NCBI GenBank assembly: GCA_016789405.1
Contig: JAEUPQ010000026.1
Coordinates: 434,001 to 498,000, forward strand
Length of the DNA stretch: 64,000 nt
DNA from: Lysobacteraceae bacterium
Lineage (GTDB): Bacteria > Pseudomonadota > Gammaproteobacteria > Xanthomonadales > Xanthomonadaceae
Reading direction: 5' to 3'
Part shown: piece after piece, positions 1-8,624 of the stretch
Layout of the letters: every line of letters starts with the position of its first letter
Numbering within the stretch: the first letter of the stretch is position 1
The notes under the pieces: model-generated
The model's database searches: none
What the model was told of the DNA's origin: nothing
What the model saw: the letters and a program-made list of their open reading frames with translations, nothing else
Made by a program: the position numbers and the translations under genes

Positions 1-982
1 ACCATGCGCCGCTCGCGGGGTCGTAGATCTGGGCGGTACTGTTCGCGGACGGTGTTCCGCCGGCCACCAGCACCTTGCCGCTCGGCAACGTCAACGCGGC
101 ATGCTGCTGACGTGCCACGGCCAGCGTGCCGGCACTGCTCCAGCTGTTGGTCGACGGCGAATAGCGCTCGGTGCCGGTGATCGGTCCGTTGTTGCCGGCG
201 CCACCGACCACGAGCACGTCGCCGTTCGAAAGACGGGTCGATGTGTGGTAGCTGCGAACGACCGTCATGGGGCTGGCCGCGCTCCACGTGTTCGTGGCCG
301 GATCATAGATCTCGGCGCTCTGCAGCCGGACCCAGCCGACGCCTTCGCCGCCGCTGATGAGCACGCGCCCATCCGCGAGCAGCGTGGCGGCATGGTCGCG
401 ACGCCCCACGGCCATGGGCGCTGCCAGCGTCCAGGTGTTCGTCGTCGGGTTGTAGCGTTCGACCGTGGTCTGCGGCGTACCGTTGGTGATCACGCCGCCG
501 ACGGCCAGTACTTCGCCGTTCTGCAGCGTGGTCAGGGTGTGCGCCCAGCGGTTCTGGCTGAGCGACGGCACGATGGCCCAGGTGTTGTTGGCGGGGTTGT
601 AGACCTCGGCGGTGGGCTCGATGCCGGACGCACCCAGGCCGCCCGCGATCAGGACCTTGCCGTTCTGCAGCAGCGCGATGCCGGGAAGGTAATGCGAAGC
701 GTTGCTGTAGCCGGTCTGGGTCCAGGCATTCGTCGACGGGTTGTAGATGTCGGCGGTGTAGTAAGCGAAGGCCGAGCGCCTGGCGTCCATGCCGCCCACC
801 AGCATCACGCGGCCATCGGCAAGCGTGATCGAGCCGGCTCCGGCGCGGACATTGGTCATGTTGGGGCCGACGCTCCAGCCGGCGGCATGCACCATGCCGG
901 TGGCGGCGAAGCAGGCTGCCACCGCGCAGGCAGTGTACAGGCGGCGGAAAGGGGTGGTGGCGCGGTGATGCGTCTTGCTCAT
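1..982 (-). CDS. Kelch-repeat secreted protein (3' end beyond window)
   Basis: The minus-strand frame starts at ATG 982 with a good Shine-Dalgarno (AAAGGA, about 6 nt upstream) and stays open to the left edge, so the C-terminus is missing. The first 35 or so residues are a signal peptide (basic start, hydrophobic CAVAACFAATGM, then VHAAG). The mature part is a series of roughly 50-residue repeats. Each has a 'L.DGRVMLVGG' or 'L.NGKVLIAGG' strand, then 'aeiYnP.tntW', which is the kelch blade signature; about six are visible. Kelch propellers of this kind bind ligands or sit in galactose-oxidase-like secreted enzymes. No catalytic domain is visible in the part present, so the role is unknown. 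Kelch identity is firm; function is not. Confidence 0.85.
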   Translation of the reverse strand, partial: MSKTHHRATTPFRRLYTACAVAACFAATGMVHAAGWSVGPNMTNVRAGAGSITLADGRVMLVGGMDARRSAFAYYTADIYNPSTNAWTQTGYSNASHYLPGIALLQNGKVLIAGGLGASGIEPTAEVYNPANNTWAIVPSLSQNRWAHTLTTLQNGEVLAVGGVITNGTPQTTVERYNPTTNTWTLAAPMAVGRRDHAATLLADGRVLISGGEGVGWVRLQSAEIYDPATNTWSAASPMTVVRSYHTSTRLSNGDVLVVGGAGNNGPITGTERYSPSTNSWSSAGTLAVARQQHAALTLPSGKVLVAGGTPSANSTAQIYDPASGAW

Positions 983-1298
983 GAATCGTCCTTTCGTCGA
1001 GAGTGGAGGCCGCCGTGGTCATCCGTTCCATCGGAGCCACGGCCGGACCTGTCTTGCAACTGGCGGTGCGTCAGCTGAGGTCGCATCGCCGCCGGCACGT
1101 CCCGGTGCCGGAGAAGCAGGATCATGTTGACCGTTGCGCGTATCCCCGATTGAGATTGAACGTCGAGATTGCGCGATCGATGTTGCGGGCGGATGCCGGA
1201 AGGCGGTTGCTTCGGGTCGTTCCGGAATGCCGGTCCGCGGAGCGGTGGAAAGTGATGGACAATCCTCCTGGTCACTGCGGACCGATGCCGACCCGACC
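983..1298. other. Divergent intergenic region, no gene seen
   Basis: These 316 bases separate the kelch gene (leftward) from the HExxH gene (rightward). Open frames through it are continuations of neighbouring frames with no ribosome-binding site or recognisable protein. It should hold both promoters, but I see no clear -35/-10 pair. Confidence 0.4.
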
Positions 1299-1799
1299 AT
1301 GCACCACGCCGAGCACTATCGCGCCATCTTCGACTTCATCGCCGGCATCGGGCTGCCCATCCGCGAGGCGACCTTGCCTGAGGGCACCTTCCTGCCCGGT
1401 GTCGAACTGCGCGAAGGCGGGATCCTCGTCGACCCGGCGCGCCTCGCCTGGCCGGGCGATCTGCTGCACGAGGCCGGGCACCTGGCGGTCCTGCCGTCGC
1501 AGGTACGGCACATCGCCGAAGAGGACCAGCCCAATGCGGCCGACGCCGACAGCGCGGGCGAACTGGAGGCGATGGCATGGGCCTACGCCGCCGTCCATGC
1601 GCTGGGCATACCGGTCGACGTGCTGATCCATGAAGGCGGCTACCACGGACGCGCGCGCGACCTGTTGCAGATGTATGCGTTCGGCGTGTACCCGGGACTG
1701 CGCGGACTGTGCGACGCGGGACTGACCGCCGCGCAGGGATTCACGCCGGACTGCAGCGATGTGCGCTATCCGCAGATGCTGAAGTGGTTGCGCGATTGA
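1299..1799 (+). CDS. Hypothetical protein with HEAGH zinc-protease-like motif
   Basis: This encodes 166 residues from ATG 1299. The frame is open further upstream to 1134, but the upstream residues look non-coding, so I chose MHHAEHYRAIF as the start. There is no signal peptide or membrane segment. Residues around 'LLHEAGHLAV' match HExxH, the zinc-binding motif of metallopeptidases, and a downstream GELEAMAWAY could supply a glutamate ligand. A second His-rich stretch (LIHEGGYHGRA) follows. I cannot place it in a named family. A cytoplasmic metal-dependent hydrolase is possible; a non-enzymatic protein is also possible. It stands alone between a divergent kelch gene and a convergent secreted protein. 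Confidence 0.65.
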   Translation: MHHAEHYRAIFDFIAGIGLPIREATLPEGTFLPGVELREGGILVDPARLAWPGDLLHEAGHLAVLPSQVRHIAEEDQPNAADADSAGELEAMAWAYAAVHALGIPVDVLIHEGGYHGRARDLLQMYAFGVYPGLRGLCDAGLTAAQGFTPDCSDVRYPQMLKWLRD

Positions 1800-1965
1800 C
1801 GATCGTCTGGAATGCGTGCGTCGCGTCGCCTGTGATTGCCGAAGGAGCCGGGCGAATTGTCCTGCCCGGACGTGTTGCGATCAGCGACAGGTCGCGGTGG
1901 CGCGGCCTACCCGCATGTCCATCCCTCGAGCACGTGACGCTGCGTGGCGAGCGCCGTGATCGGAT

Positions 1966-2553
1966 TCAGTCAGTCCCGCAGTTGCCGAGGAATTCGCGAA
2001 CCGAAGTCCCCTGCAGGCCCGGCAGGTCGGTCCAGCACGGCTCGCCTTCACGACATTGCGTCATCCGCGCCCAATGCGTGACCTGCAGTGTGTCGCTGCC
2101 GGTGGCCATCTGCATCTGGAAGGCGGGGCCCCCGAGGTCGGCGACGACTGCCCCGACGCCCGTCGTCAGCGTGGGCGTTCCGTTGCCGCCCGTGCTGTTG
2201 AAGGTGAGATAGACCTGACCTTCCGGCGTGATCGATCCGATGAGGTACTGGCATTGCGGCTTCTCGTCGTTGAGCTGAGCGACCACGGGCCCGAACACGT
2301 AGCCGTTCTCGACACGTTCGATGTGCCAGACGGTCTGGTCGCTGACCTGCTGGGCGCCGGCCGGATCGCTGGTGCGCCAGCGGTAGGCGGGCAGGCCGGC
2401 CTGCGGCACATACCAGTAGGTCCCGCCATCGGCGGCGAGCCAGGCCCAGTCCTGCGGAGGGGCGGGGGTGTCGGCTGAGATGCCGGCACAAGGCACAATC
2501 GAAGCAAGCAGCAGTGCGACCAGCGCCAGGCCGCGTCCATGCAGGGGTGACAT
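1966..2553 (-). CDS. Secreted hypothetical protein
   Basis: I chose ATG 2553 (MSPLHGRGLALVALLLASIV) because a GGAG lies about 6 nt upstream; the frame extends to 2619. The product is about 195 residues with a clear signal peptide, probably cut after CAGISA. The mature part contains 'WAWLAADGGTYWYVPQAGLPAY' type aromatic strands and four cysteines (CQYLIG, TQCREGEPCW, GNCGTD), suggesting a disulfide-stabilised periplasmic or outer-surface beta domain. I do not recognise the family and no enzyme motif is visible. It is convergent with the gene to its left and shares orientation with the secreted protein at 2675-3166. Confidence 0.65.
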   Translation of the reverse strand: MSPLHGRGLALVALLLASIVPCAGISADTPAPPQDWAWLAADGGTYWYVPQAGLPAYRWRTSDPAGAQQVSDQTVWHIERVENGYVFGPVVAQLNDEKPQCQYLIGSITPEGQVYLTFNSTGGNGTPTLTTGVGAVVADLGGPAFQMQMATGSDTLQVTHWARMTQCREGEPCWTDLPGLQGTSVREFLGNCGTD

Positions 2554-2674
2554 ATCTCGCTCCATGCGACCGAAGTGGCTCGAGGGTACGAGTGTGCCGC
2601 GACGTGGGGCCGGCTGCACCTCGCCGATCAGACAGTGTGGTCGGCGAGGCGCTGCACGAGGCGAGCCGAGCGGC

Positions 2675-3166
2675 TTACTTGACGCGTTCGACCTTGGCCT
2701 TGGTGTTGTAGCCCTTCACGCCCATGTACCAGACGTTGCCGATCATCGCGGGCTTGAGCGTGACTTCCGGCGCCTGCATGCGCACGCCGCTGAGCTGGGC
2801 ATCGTCCACCTGGCGCCAGACGTGGCCGTTCTCCAGCGTGTATTCGCGGCCCCGGCTGAAGCCCCGGAATTCACCCTGCAGGCGGCCGGTGATCGGGTCC
2901 ATCGAGCCGAAATGGAAGAAGCCGCGGTTGTCGTCTTCCACCTTCTTCTTCGCTTCGGATGCGGCTTCGGTGGCCGCGGTGTCGATCTTGCGCCCCAGCC
3001 AGGTGTTGAGCTTCGCCAGTTCCTCGGGCGACAGCTTGTCGAGGCCGGCCGCCTTGAATTCCTCGGGCGTCATGTCCTGTTCGATGGGCTTGCGCGCCAG
3101 TGCATCGGGCGACAGCGCGAAGGCGGCGAGCAGGGCGAGCGGCAGCAGCGGGCGAAGCATGGACAT
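2675..3166 (-). CDS. Secreted hypothetical protein
   Basis: The product is 163 residues from ATG 3166, with GAGGA about 8 nt upstream. Residues 1-24 form a signal peptide (MSMLRPLLPLALLAAFALSP, then DALA). The next segment, 'MTPEEFKAAGLDKLSPEELAKLNTWL', is a helical motif often seen in short periplasmic proteins of this order. The C-terminal half, from about 'GRLQGEFRGFSRGREYTLENGHVWRQ', reads as a small beta domain. I know similar conserved hypotheticals in Xanthomonadaceae, but none with an assigned function. It is divergent from relA, 65 bases away. Confidence 0.7.
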   Translation of the reverse strand: MSMLRPLLPLALLAAFALSPDALARKPIEQDMTPEEFKAAGLDKLSPEELAKLNTWLGRKIDTAATEAASEAKKKVEDDNRGFFHFGSMDPITGRLQGEFRGFSRGREYTLENGHVWRQVDDAQLSGVRMQAPEVTLKPAMIGNVWYMGVKGYNTKAKVERVK

Positions 3167-3231
3167 CGGTCTGTTCCTCAGGGCAGGACGCGGCTAGTGT
3201 AGGCACTCCCCCGGTCAATTGAATACGTGTT

Positions 3232-5448
3232 GTGCCCGTCGACACCGTGCCGCCGCTGGATCTCGATGGCCTGATGGCCTTGCCCGCCGTGTCGGCGATG
3301 GCCCCGGCGTGGCGCGAGGCGCTTGTCGAGGCCGCTCCGCCGGCCGATGCGCCCGCCGAAGCCTTGCCGGACACGCTGCCCGACACCCTGGACGCGCTGG
3401 CGCGGCTGAACGCCGAGGGCGACGTGGTGCTGGCGGCCCTGCTGCACGACCTGCCGGACTGGCGGGCGCGGATCGAGCCGCAGCTGGCGAAGCGCTGGCC
3501 CACGGTCGCCACGCTGCTGGAAGGCCAGCGCGCCGCCGCGCAGGTCTGGACCCTGCACGCGGCTGCGGCGGGAGGCCGCAACGCCGAGGGGCTGCGGCGG
3601 TTGTTGCTGGTCATGGTGAAGGACCTGCGCGTCGTGCCGGTGCTGCTGGCCCGACAGCTTGCGCAACTGCGCGTCGCCGCCAGCCGTCCCGAGGCCGAGC
3701 GCCGGGCCCTCGCCAAGCTCACCCGCGACATCCATGCCCCGCTGGCGAACCGGCTGGGCATCTGGCAGCTCAAGTGGGAGCTCGAAGACCTCGCGCTGCG
3801 CCATCTCGAACCCGACACCTACAAGCGCATCGCGCGCTGGCTGGACGAGAAACGCGGCGACCGCGAACGCTACATCGAGCAGGTCAAGCGCGACCTCGGC
3901 GAGGCGATGCGCGCCCAGGGCATCGAGGCCGAGATCGCAGGCCGACCCAAGCACATCAACAGCATCTGGAAGAAGATGCAGAAGAAGGGCGTGCCGATCG
4001 GCGAACTCTACGATCTGCGCGCGGTGCGGGTGATGGTGAGGGACATCCCGTCCTGCTACGCCGCGCTGGGCGCGGTGCATGCGCTGTGGACGCCGATTCC
4101 GACCGAGTTCGACGACTACATCGCGCGACCGAAGAGCAACGACTACCGTTCGCTGCACACCGCCGTGGTCGGTCCGGAAGGCAAGACCCTGGAAGTGCAG
4201 ATCCGCACGCACGAGATGCACGCGCAGGCAGAACTGGGCGTCGCGGCGCACTGGCGCTACAAGGAAGGCCGCAGCGCGCCCGCCGATGCGGGCCTGGATC
4301 GCAAGATCGAGTGGATGCGGCGCCTGCTGGAAGGTGCGCGCGAAGAGGCCGCCGAACCCGGGAGCGATGCGGCAGGCGAGACCTCCGGGCGCGACGATGC
4401 GCTGCACGCCGCGTTCGACAGCGAACTGGTGGAAGACCGCATCTACACGCTGACGCCGCAGGGCGACGTGATCGACCTGCCGGTGGGCGCGACGCCGCTG
4501 GATTTCGCCTACCACGTGCACACGATGGTGGGTCACCGCTGCCGCGGCGCCAAGGTCGACGGCCGCATCGTGCCGCTGGATTACCGGCTGCAGAGCGGGC
4601 AGCGCGTCGAGATCCTCACCGCAAAGACCGCCGAACCCCGTCGCGACTGGCTGGTGGTGGCGAATGGCTTCCTCGCCAGCGGACGATCGCGCGACAAGGT
4701 GCGCGCCTGGTTCCACAAGCTGGACCGCGCGCGCAACGTGCAGGCGGGCAAGGAGCTGCTCGACAAGGAGCTGCGGCGCCTGTCGCTGCTGCACGCCGAT
4801 CTGTCGCCGCTGCTGTCGCGCTTCAACGTGCCCACGGTGGACGACCTGTACGTGATGGTCGCGCTGGGCGATGCCGGGCCGCACCAGGTCGGCCGCGCGC
4901 TGCTCGACCACGAGCGCAGCCGCCAGGAGGCCGCCGCCGCGCCCGCCGAGCCCGCGCGGGGCGAACTGGCCCGGCCACCGAAGGCCCTGTTGCCGAAGCC
5001 GCCACCGAGCTCGGCGTTCACCGTGGTCGGCGTGGGCAACCTGCTGGTGCAGATCGCGCGCTGCTGCCAGCCGCTGCCGGGCGAGCCGATCGCCGGCTAC
5101 CTGACCAAGGGCCGCGGGGTCAGCGTGCATCGCGCCGACTGCGCTGCGTTCCTCCGCCTGTCGACCCAGCAGCCGGACCGCGTGCTGCCGGTGGAGTGGG
5201 GGCGCAGCGGCGGCGGGTATGCGGTGGACGTGGCCGTGGACGCGGTCGACCGGCGCTGGCTGCTCAAGGACCTGACCAACCTGATCGCGCAGGACGACGC
5301 CCATGTGCTGTCGATGCACAGCGATGGCCTGGAAGGCAACCGCGTGCGCCTGCGGATGCGCCTGCGCGTGCGCGATCACGAACAGCTGGCCCGCCTGCTC
5401 GGACGCATCGACAGCCTGCCCGGCGTGGAGGAAGTGCGGCGCGCGTGA
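3232..5448 (+). CDS. relA: GTP pyrophosphokinase RelA (stringent response)
   Basis: RelA makes (p)ppGpp from ATP and GTP/GDP on ribosomes stalled by uncharged tRNA. The protein has 738 residues from GTG 3232, close to the usual RelA length. Order: pseudo-HD hydrolase domain (about 1-200), synthetase domain (about 225-390, with YDLRAVRVMV, EFDDYIARPKSNDYRSLHT and VQIRTHEMHAQAELGVAAHW), TGS domain (about 400-465, DRIYTLTPQGDVIDLP), zinc-finger-like region with CCQPLPG, and a C-terminal ACT/RRM (about 660-738). The hydrolase part keeps LLHDL, but the ND element is replaced by LARQLAQLR and the upstream His is absent. It should therefore be synthetase-only, as in other gammaproteobacterial RelA; a separate SpoT is expected elsewhere. 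Confidence 0.93.
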   Translation: MPVDTVPPLDLDGLMALPAVSAMAPAWREALVEAAPPADAPAEALPDTLPDTLDALARLNAEGDVVLAALLHDLPDWRARIEPQLAKRWPTVATLLEGQRAAAQVWTLHAAAAGGRNAEGLRRLLLVMVKDLRVVPVLLARQLAQLRVAASRPEAERRALAKLTRDIHAPLANRLGIWQLKWELEDLALRHLEPDTYKRIARWLDEKRGDRERYIEQVKRDLGEAMRAQGIEAEIAGRPKHINSIWKKMQKKGVPIGELYDLRAVRVMVRDIPSCYAALGAVHALWTPIPTEFDDYIARPKSNDYRSLHTAVVGPEGKTLEVQIRTHEMHAQAELGVAAHWRYKEGRSAPADAGLDRKIEWMRRLLEGAREEAAEPGSDAAGETSGRDDALHAAFDSELVEDRIYTLTPQGDVIDLPVGATPLDFAYHVHTMVGHRCRGAKVDGRIVPLDYRLQSGQRVEILTAKTAEPRRDWLVVANGFLASGRSRDKVRAWFHKLDRARNVQAGKELLDKELRRLSLLHADLSPLLSRFNVPTVDDLYVMVALGDAGPHQVGRALLDHERSRQEAAAAPAEPARGELARPPKALLPKPPPSSAFTVVGVGNLLVQIARCCQPLPGEPIAGYLTKGRGVSVHRADCAAFLRLSTQQPDRVLPVEWGRSGGGYAVDVAVDAVDRRWLLKDLTNLIAQDDAHVLSMHSDGLEGNRVRLRMRLRVRDHEQLARLLGRIDSLPGVEEVRRA

Positions 5449-5598
5449 CGGAAGCTGCATGACGGAGGCATGGCATTCGTCATTCGATTGTCATGTTCCG
5501 GCGCGATGCTGCGATCAGTCCAAAAAGAGAGCACAGACTTCAACCAGAACCTCCAGACAGTCGCCGTTCCCCCCGCCGAACCTCCCGGCGCGGCGAAC

Positions 5599-6273
5599 AT
5601 GGCCGCAGGCATCCTCTTCATGCTGCTGGTCGTCCTTTTCTTCGTGTTGCCCATCCTTGGAGAGCGCTGGCGCCGCCGCCGGACCTTCCTCGAGACACGA
5701 CGACGCCTCATCGACACCTACGTGTTTCCGCCCGAGGTCCTCGACGCGCTGCGCCGGACCTGGCCCGAGCTCCGGGACTGGCAGATCGCCATGACGCAGC
5801 GGGCCCTGCGCAGCTTCTTCATCGCCCATCTCGACGCCGGACCGGACAAGGTCCTGGCCATGCCTTCGAAGGCCGCCGACGCGCTCTGGCACGCCTTCAT
5901 CCTCGACACCCGCGCCTATCACGCCTTCTGCGACAGCGCCTTCGGTCGATATTTCCATCACCTTCCCGAGTACCGCATGGCGGATGGCCCTGCGTCGCGC
6001 TCCGCGTCCGCCGTGGATACGCTGTGGCGATCGACCTGCGAGCAGGCGAGCATCGACCCGCGCAGCGCCACGCGCCTGCCGATCCTGTTCGAACTGGATC
6101 GACTGCTGCGCCTGCCGGATGCGCCCCGACATGACCCGATCGGATTGAGCCGCGGATACGACACGCGACGCGGTCGCTTCGACTTCGTGCTGGAGATCGA
6201 CCTGTCGGGTTGCGGTGGAGGCGATTCCGACGGCGGCGATGGTGGCTGCAGCGGGGGATGCGGTGGCGACTGA
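5599..6273 (+). CDS. Membrane-anchored WHAF-motif protein with Gly/Cys-rich tail (copy 1)
   Basis: The frame is open from 5470, but ATG 5599 (MAAGILFMLLVVLFFVLPIL) gives the same N-terminal layout as the paralogue at 6380; neither has a strong Shine-Dalgarno. It has one transmembrane helix, a basic stop-transfer (ERWRRRR), then a 150-residue domain with 'ADALWHAFILDTRAYHAF' and 'FGRYFHHLPEY'. The W-H-x-F-I-L-D-T pattern resembles the glycine-rich-domain (GRDP-like, DUF1399) family, whose biochemistry is unclear. The tail (about residues 203-224) is Gly/Ser/Asp with three Cys. It precedes its paralogue and a TPR-like protein on the same strand, so they probably work together. The function is unknown. 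Confidence 0.7.
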   Translation: MAAGILFMLLVVLFFVLPILGERWRRRRTFLETRRRLIDTYVFPPEVLDALRRTWPELRDWQIAMTQRALRSFFIAHLDAGPDKVLAMPSKAADALWHAFILDTRAYHAFCDSAFGRYFHHLPEYRMADGPASRSASAVDTLWRSTCEQASIDPRSATRLPILFELDRLLRLPDAPRHDPIGLSRGYDTRRGRFDFVLEIDLSGCGGGDSDGGDGGCSGGCGGD

Positions 6274-6379
6274 GTCCGGTGGACGGCAGCGACCGAGGGG
6301 ATGCGCCGGACGCGCATGGCGCAGCGCGGATTTCGATGCGCGATCACGAGCGCACACGACGACAAGAGGGGAATGACGC

Positions 6380-7081
6380 ATGGACAAGACGCAGATGCTG
6401 CTCTCCGGTACCACGGCCCTGACGCTTCTCGTGCTGGTGGCGGGCTGGCGCATCCGGCAAAAACGCCGGCGCCTGCGCTGGAACCGGGAGTGGTTCATCC
6501 GGGAATACGCGTTTCCGTCCCATCTGGACGACAGCCTGCGCCGCGAGTATCCGATGCTCACGCGCGAGCAGTTGCCGCTGGTCCATCGCGCGATGCGCAG
6601 CTATTTCGCCTGCTGGTTGCAGGCCGGCTTCCGCCCGGTGGCCATGCCGTCGTGGCTGGTCGACGCCTACTGGCATGCCTTCATCCTCGACACGCGCGCC
6701 TATGCCGCTTTCTGCACCAGCGCATTCGGCCGATTCTTCCACCATGTGCCCGCTGCGCTGGCCACGCAGGCCGGCGGGATGGGCGAGGCGATGCAGCGCA
6801 CCTGGCGCCTGTGCTGCGCGCAGGAAGGCATCGCGCACGGCGCAGTGGCCGGCGTGCCGCTGCTGTTCCTGATCGACGAACGCATCCGCATCCCCGAAGC
6901 GATGCGGCATGACATCGACTCGCTTCGCAAGGCATCGGCGGATGGCAACGCGTGTTCGAGCGGTTGCGGCGGTGGCTGCGGCGGCAATGGTGGTGGCCAT
7001 CGAAGCGCCGATGGCCATGGCGACGGTGGCGACAGCGATGGTGGCGGCAGTGGGTGCGGAGGTGGTTGCGGCGGCGACTGA
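6380..7081 (+). CDS. Membrane-anchored WHAF-motif protein with Gly/Cys-rich tail (copy 2)
   Basis: This is a paralogue of the preceding gene, 233 residues from ATG 6380 with a GAGGGG about 9 nt upstream. It shares one N-terminal membrane helix, a basic patch (RIRQKRRRLRW), 'WFIREYAFPSHLDDSLRREY', 'DAYWHAFILDTRAYAAF' and 'FGRFFHHVP'. Its C-terminal tail from about residue 190 is longer, with five Cys in GCGGGCGG-type clusters plus His and Asp. Such tails suggest metal binding, disulfides or a modified peptide, but nothing else supports a choice. The downstream TPR-like gene starts 26 bases after this stop, implying co-transcription. The domain assignment to the GRDP-like family is from memory of the motif. 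Confidence 0.72.
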   Translation: MDKTQMLLSGTTALTLLVLVAGWRIRQKRRRLRWNREWFIREYAFPSHLDDSLRREYPMLTREQLPLVHRAMRSYFACWLQAGFRPVAMPSWLVDAYWHAFILDTRAYAAFCTSAFGRFFHHVPAALATQAGGMGEAMQRTWRLCCAQEGIAHGAVAGVPLLFLIDERIRIPEAMRHDIDSLRKASADGNACSSGCGGGCGGNGGGHRSADGHGDGGDSDGGGSGCGGGCGGD

Positions 7082-7106
7082 CGCCGCTTCGGGCTATGCT
7101 GCAGCG

Positions 7107-8612
7107 GTGAATCGCGAACGCCACTCCACGACGACAGCGCAGCGACGCAGGTCCCGCTGGCCGTGGATCCTCGCAGTCACGGCGCTGGCCTTCGCGGCGC
7201 TTGCCATCGTGGTGCTCCGCGGCCCGCTCGGGAACCACCTCTGGCCAGAGGCCGAGGCCGAAACCCTGCGCCGCCAGGCCGACGCCGCGCTTGCACGCGG
7301 GCATCTGGCCGCAGCGGATGGCAGCGGCGCGCGCGAACTGTACGAAGCCGCGATGGCCCTCGATCCGGATCGCCCGGAACCCCGGGCGGGGCTGGCACGG
7401 GTCGCCGACGCCGCGCTGCAGCGCGCGCAAGTCGCGTTGGCGAAAGGCGATTTCGAGGCGGCGCGTCGATCGCTGGCGCTTGCGCGATCGCTGTCGGCAC
7501 CGCGCGCAGGTACGGACGCCCTGGCCGAACGAATGCGTCAGCGCGAACTGGCGGTCGCCGGCATCGATGCGATGCTGCGCGATGCCGAACATGCGCGCAG
7601 CGAAGGCCGCTTCGACGGCGATCCGCGCGCGGCGCTGCCCTTGTATCGGCGCATCCTGGAATTGCAGCCCGGGCACCTGCGGGCGCTGGAGGGCCGGGAA
7701 GATGCGCTGACGGCCCTGCTGGCGCAGGCGGGCGGCGCCCTGCGTCGCGAGGACACGGCGACGGCCGCTGCGAAGATGGCCATCGCGCGCGCCTACGACG
7801 CCGGGCATGCCGATCTGCCTGAACTGGATGGGCGGATGGTCCGCGTCGCCGACACGCTGCGTCGTCGCGGGGATCGCGCGCTGCGCGATGGACGCACCGA
7901 TCGCGCGGCCGATGCCTATCGACGCTGGCGCGATGCGGGTGTGGACGTGGATGCCGCGAATCGTGCGCTTGCGGACGTTGCCGCGCTGCATCTGGCGCGG
8001 ATGCGCGCCGCATTGTCGGCAGGGCGGATCGACGAAGCGCGCGTGGAACTCGCTTCGGCGTCCGGACTTCCTGCGGACGCCAGCGCCCTGCGCGAAGCGC
8101 GGCAGCAATTGCGACGCGCAGAACGCAGGCCCGACACCGTCGCCGCGCTCACGCCGACGCAGCGCGCCCGACGCCTGCGCGGTTTGCTCGACGATGCACA
8201 GCGTGCGGAATCCGCTGGCGAGTGGCTGACGCCACCGGGCGAAAGCGCGTTCGACAAGCTGCGCGCCGCGCGCGCGCTGGCGCCGGACGACGCTGCGGTC
8301 CGAATCGCGAGCGTGCGCATGCAGCGCCGTGCCCGTGCGTGTTTCGCGGACGAGTTGCGCGACAACCGGCTGCAGCGCGCACGGGTCTGCCTGGACGCAT
8401 GGGCTGCGCTGGACGGCGATCGACGCACAGTCGCCCAGTCGCGCAGGGATCTCGCGGGTCGCTGGATCGCCGTCGGCGAGGAGCGCCTGGGGCGCGGCGA
8501 ACTGTCCGAAGCGCGGGCTGCCCACGACACGGCGAAGTCGCTCGACAAGCAGGCCGATGGATTGATCGGATTCGATGCGCGGCTGCGTGCCGCCGAAGCC
8601 GTGGTGCGCTGA
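7107..8612 (+). CDS. TPR-like single-pass membrane protein
   Basis: The frame runs from 6909, but the first 66 codons overlap the previous gene, so GTG 7107 (VNRERHSTTTAQRRRSRW) is the likely start, giving 501 residues. After a basic cytoplasmic leader comes one membrane helix (PWILAVTALAFAALAIVVL). The rest, from about residue 45, is Ala/Arg-rich helical sequence with degenerate tetratricopeptide-like repeats, such as 'ALARGHLAAADGSGARELYEAAMALDPDRPEPRAGL' and 'LYRRILELQPGHLRALEG' (broken here into parts). TPRs act as protein-protein scaffolds. It lies 26 bases after the second Gly/Cys-tailed protein and is probably its partner. Similar 'TPR plus WHAF protein' neighbours could be sought in relatives. 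Confidence 0.7.
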   Translation: MNRERHSTTTAQRRRSRWPWILAVTALAFAALAIVVLRGPLGNHLWPEAEAETLRRQADAALARGHLAAADGSGARELYEAAMALDPDRPEPRAGLARVADAALQRAQVALAKGDFEAARRSLALARSLSAPRAGTDALAERMRQRELAVAGIDAMLRDAEHARSEGRFDGDPRAALPLYRRILELQPGHLRALEGREDALTALLAQAGGALRREDTATAAAKMAIARAYDAGHADLPELDGRMVRVADTLRRRGDRALRDGRTDRAADAYRRWRDAGVDVDAANRALADVAALHLARMRAALSAGRIDEARVELASASGLPADASALREARQQLRRAERRPDTVAALTPTQRARRLRGLLDDAQRAESAGEWLTPPGESAFDKLRAARALAPDDAAVRIASVRMQRRARACFADELRDNRLQRARVCLDAWAALDGDRRTVAQSRRDLAGRWIAVGEERLGRGELSEARAAHDTAKSLDKQADGLIGFDARLRAAEAVVR

Positions 8613-8624
8613 ACCGGCAGCGCC

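Noticed and set aside
3394-3500. Active ppGpp hydrolase domain in RelA (LLHDL motif)
   Set aside because: Only the HD pair remains; the other metal-binding residues of the hydrolase, including the ND motif, are replaced.
3178-5460. 760-residue minus-strand frame opposite relA
   Set aside because: His/Gln/Arg-rich shadow of relA with no domain; the plus strand encodes a complete RelA.
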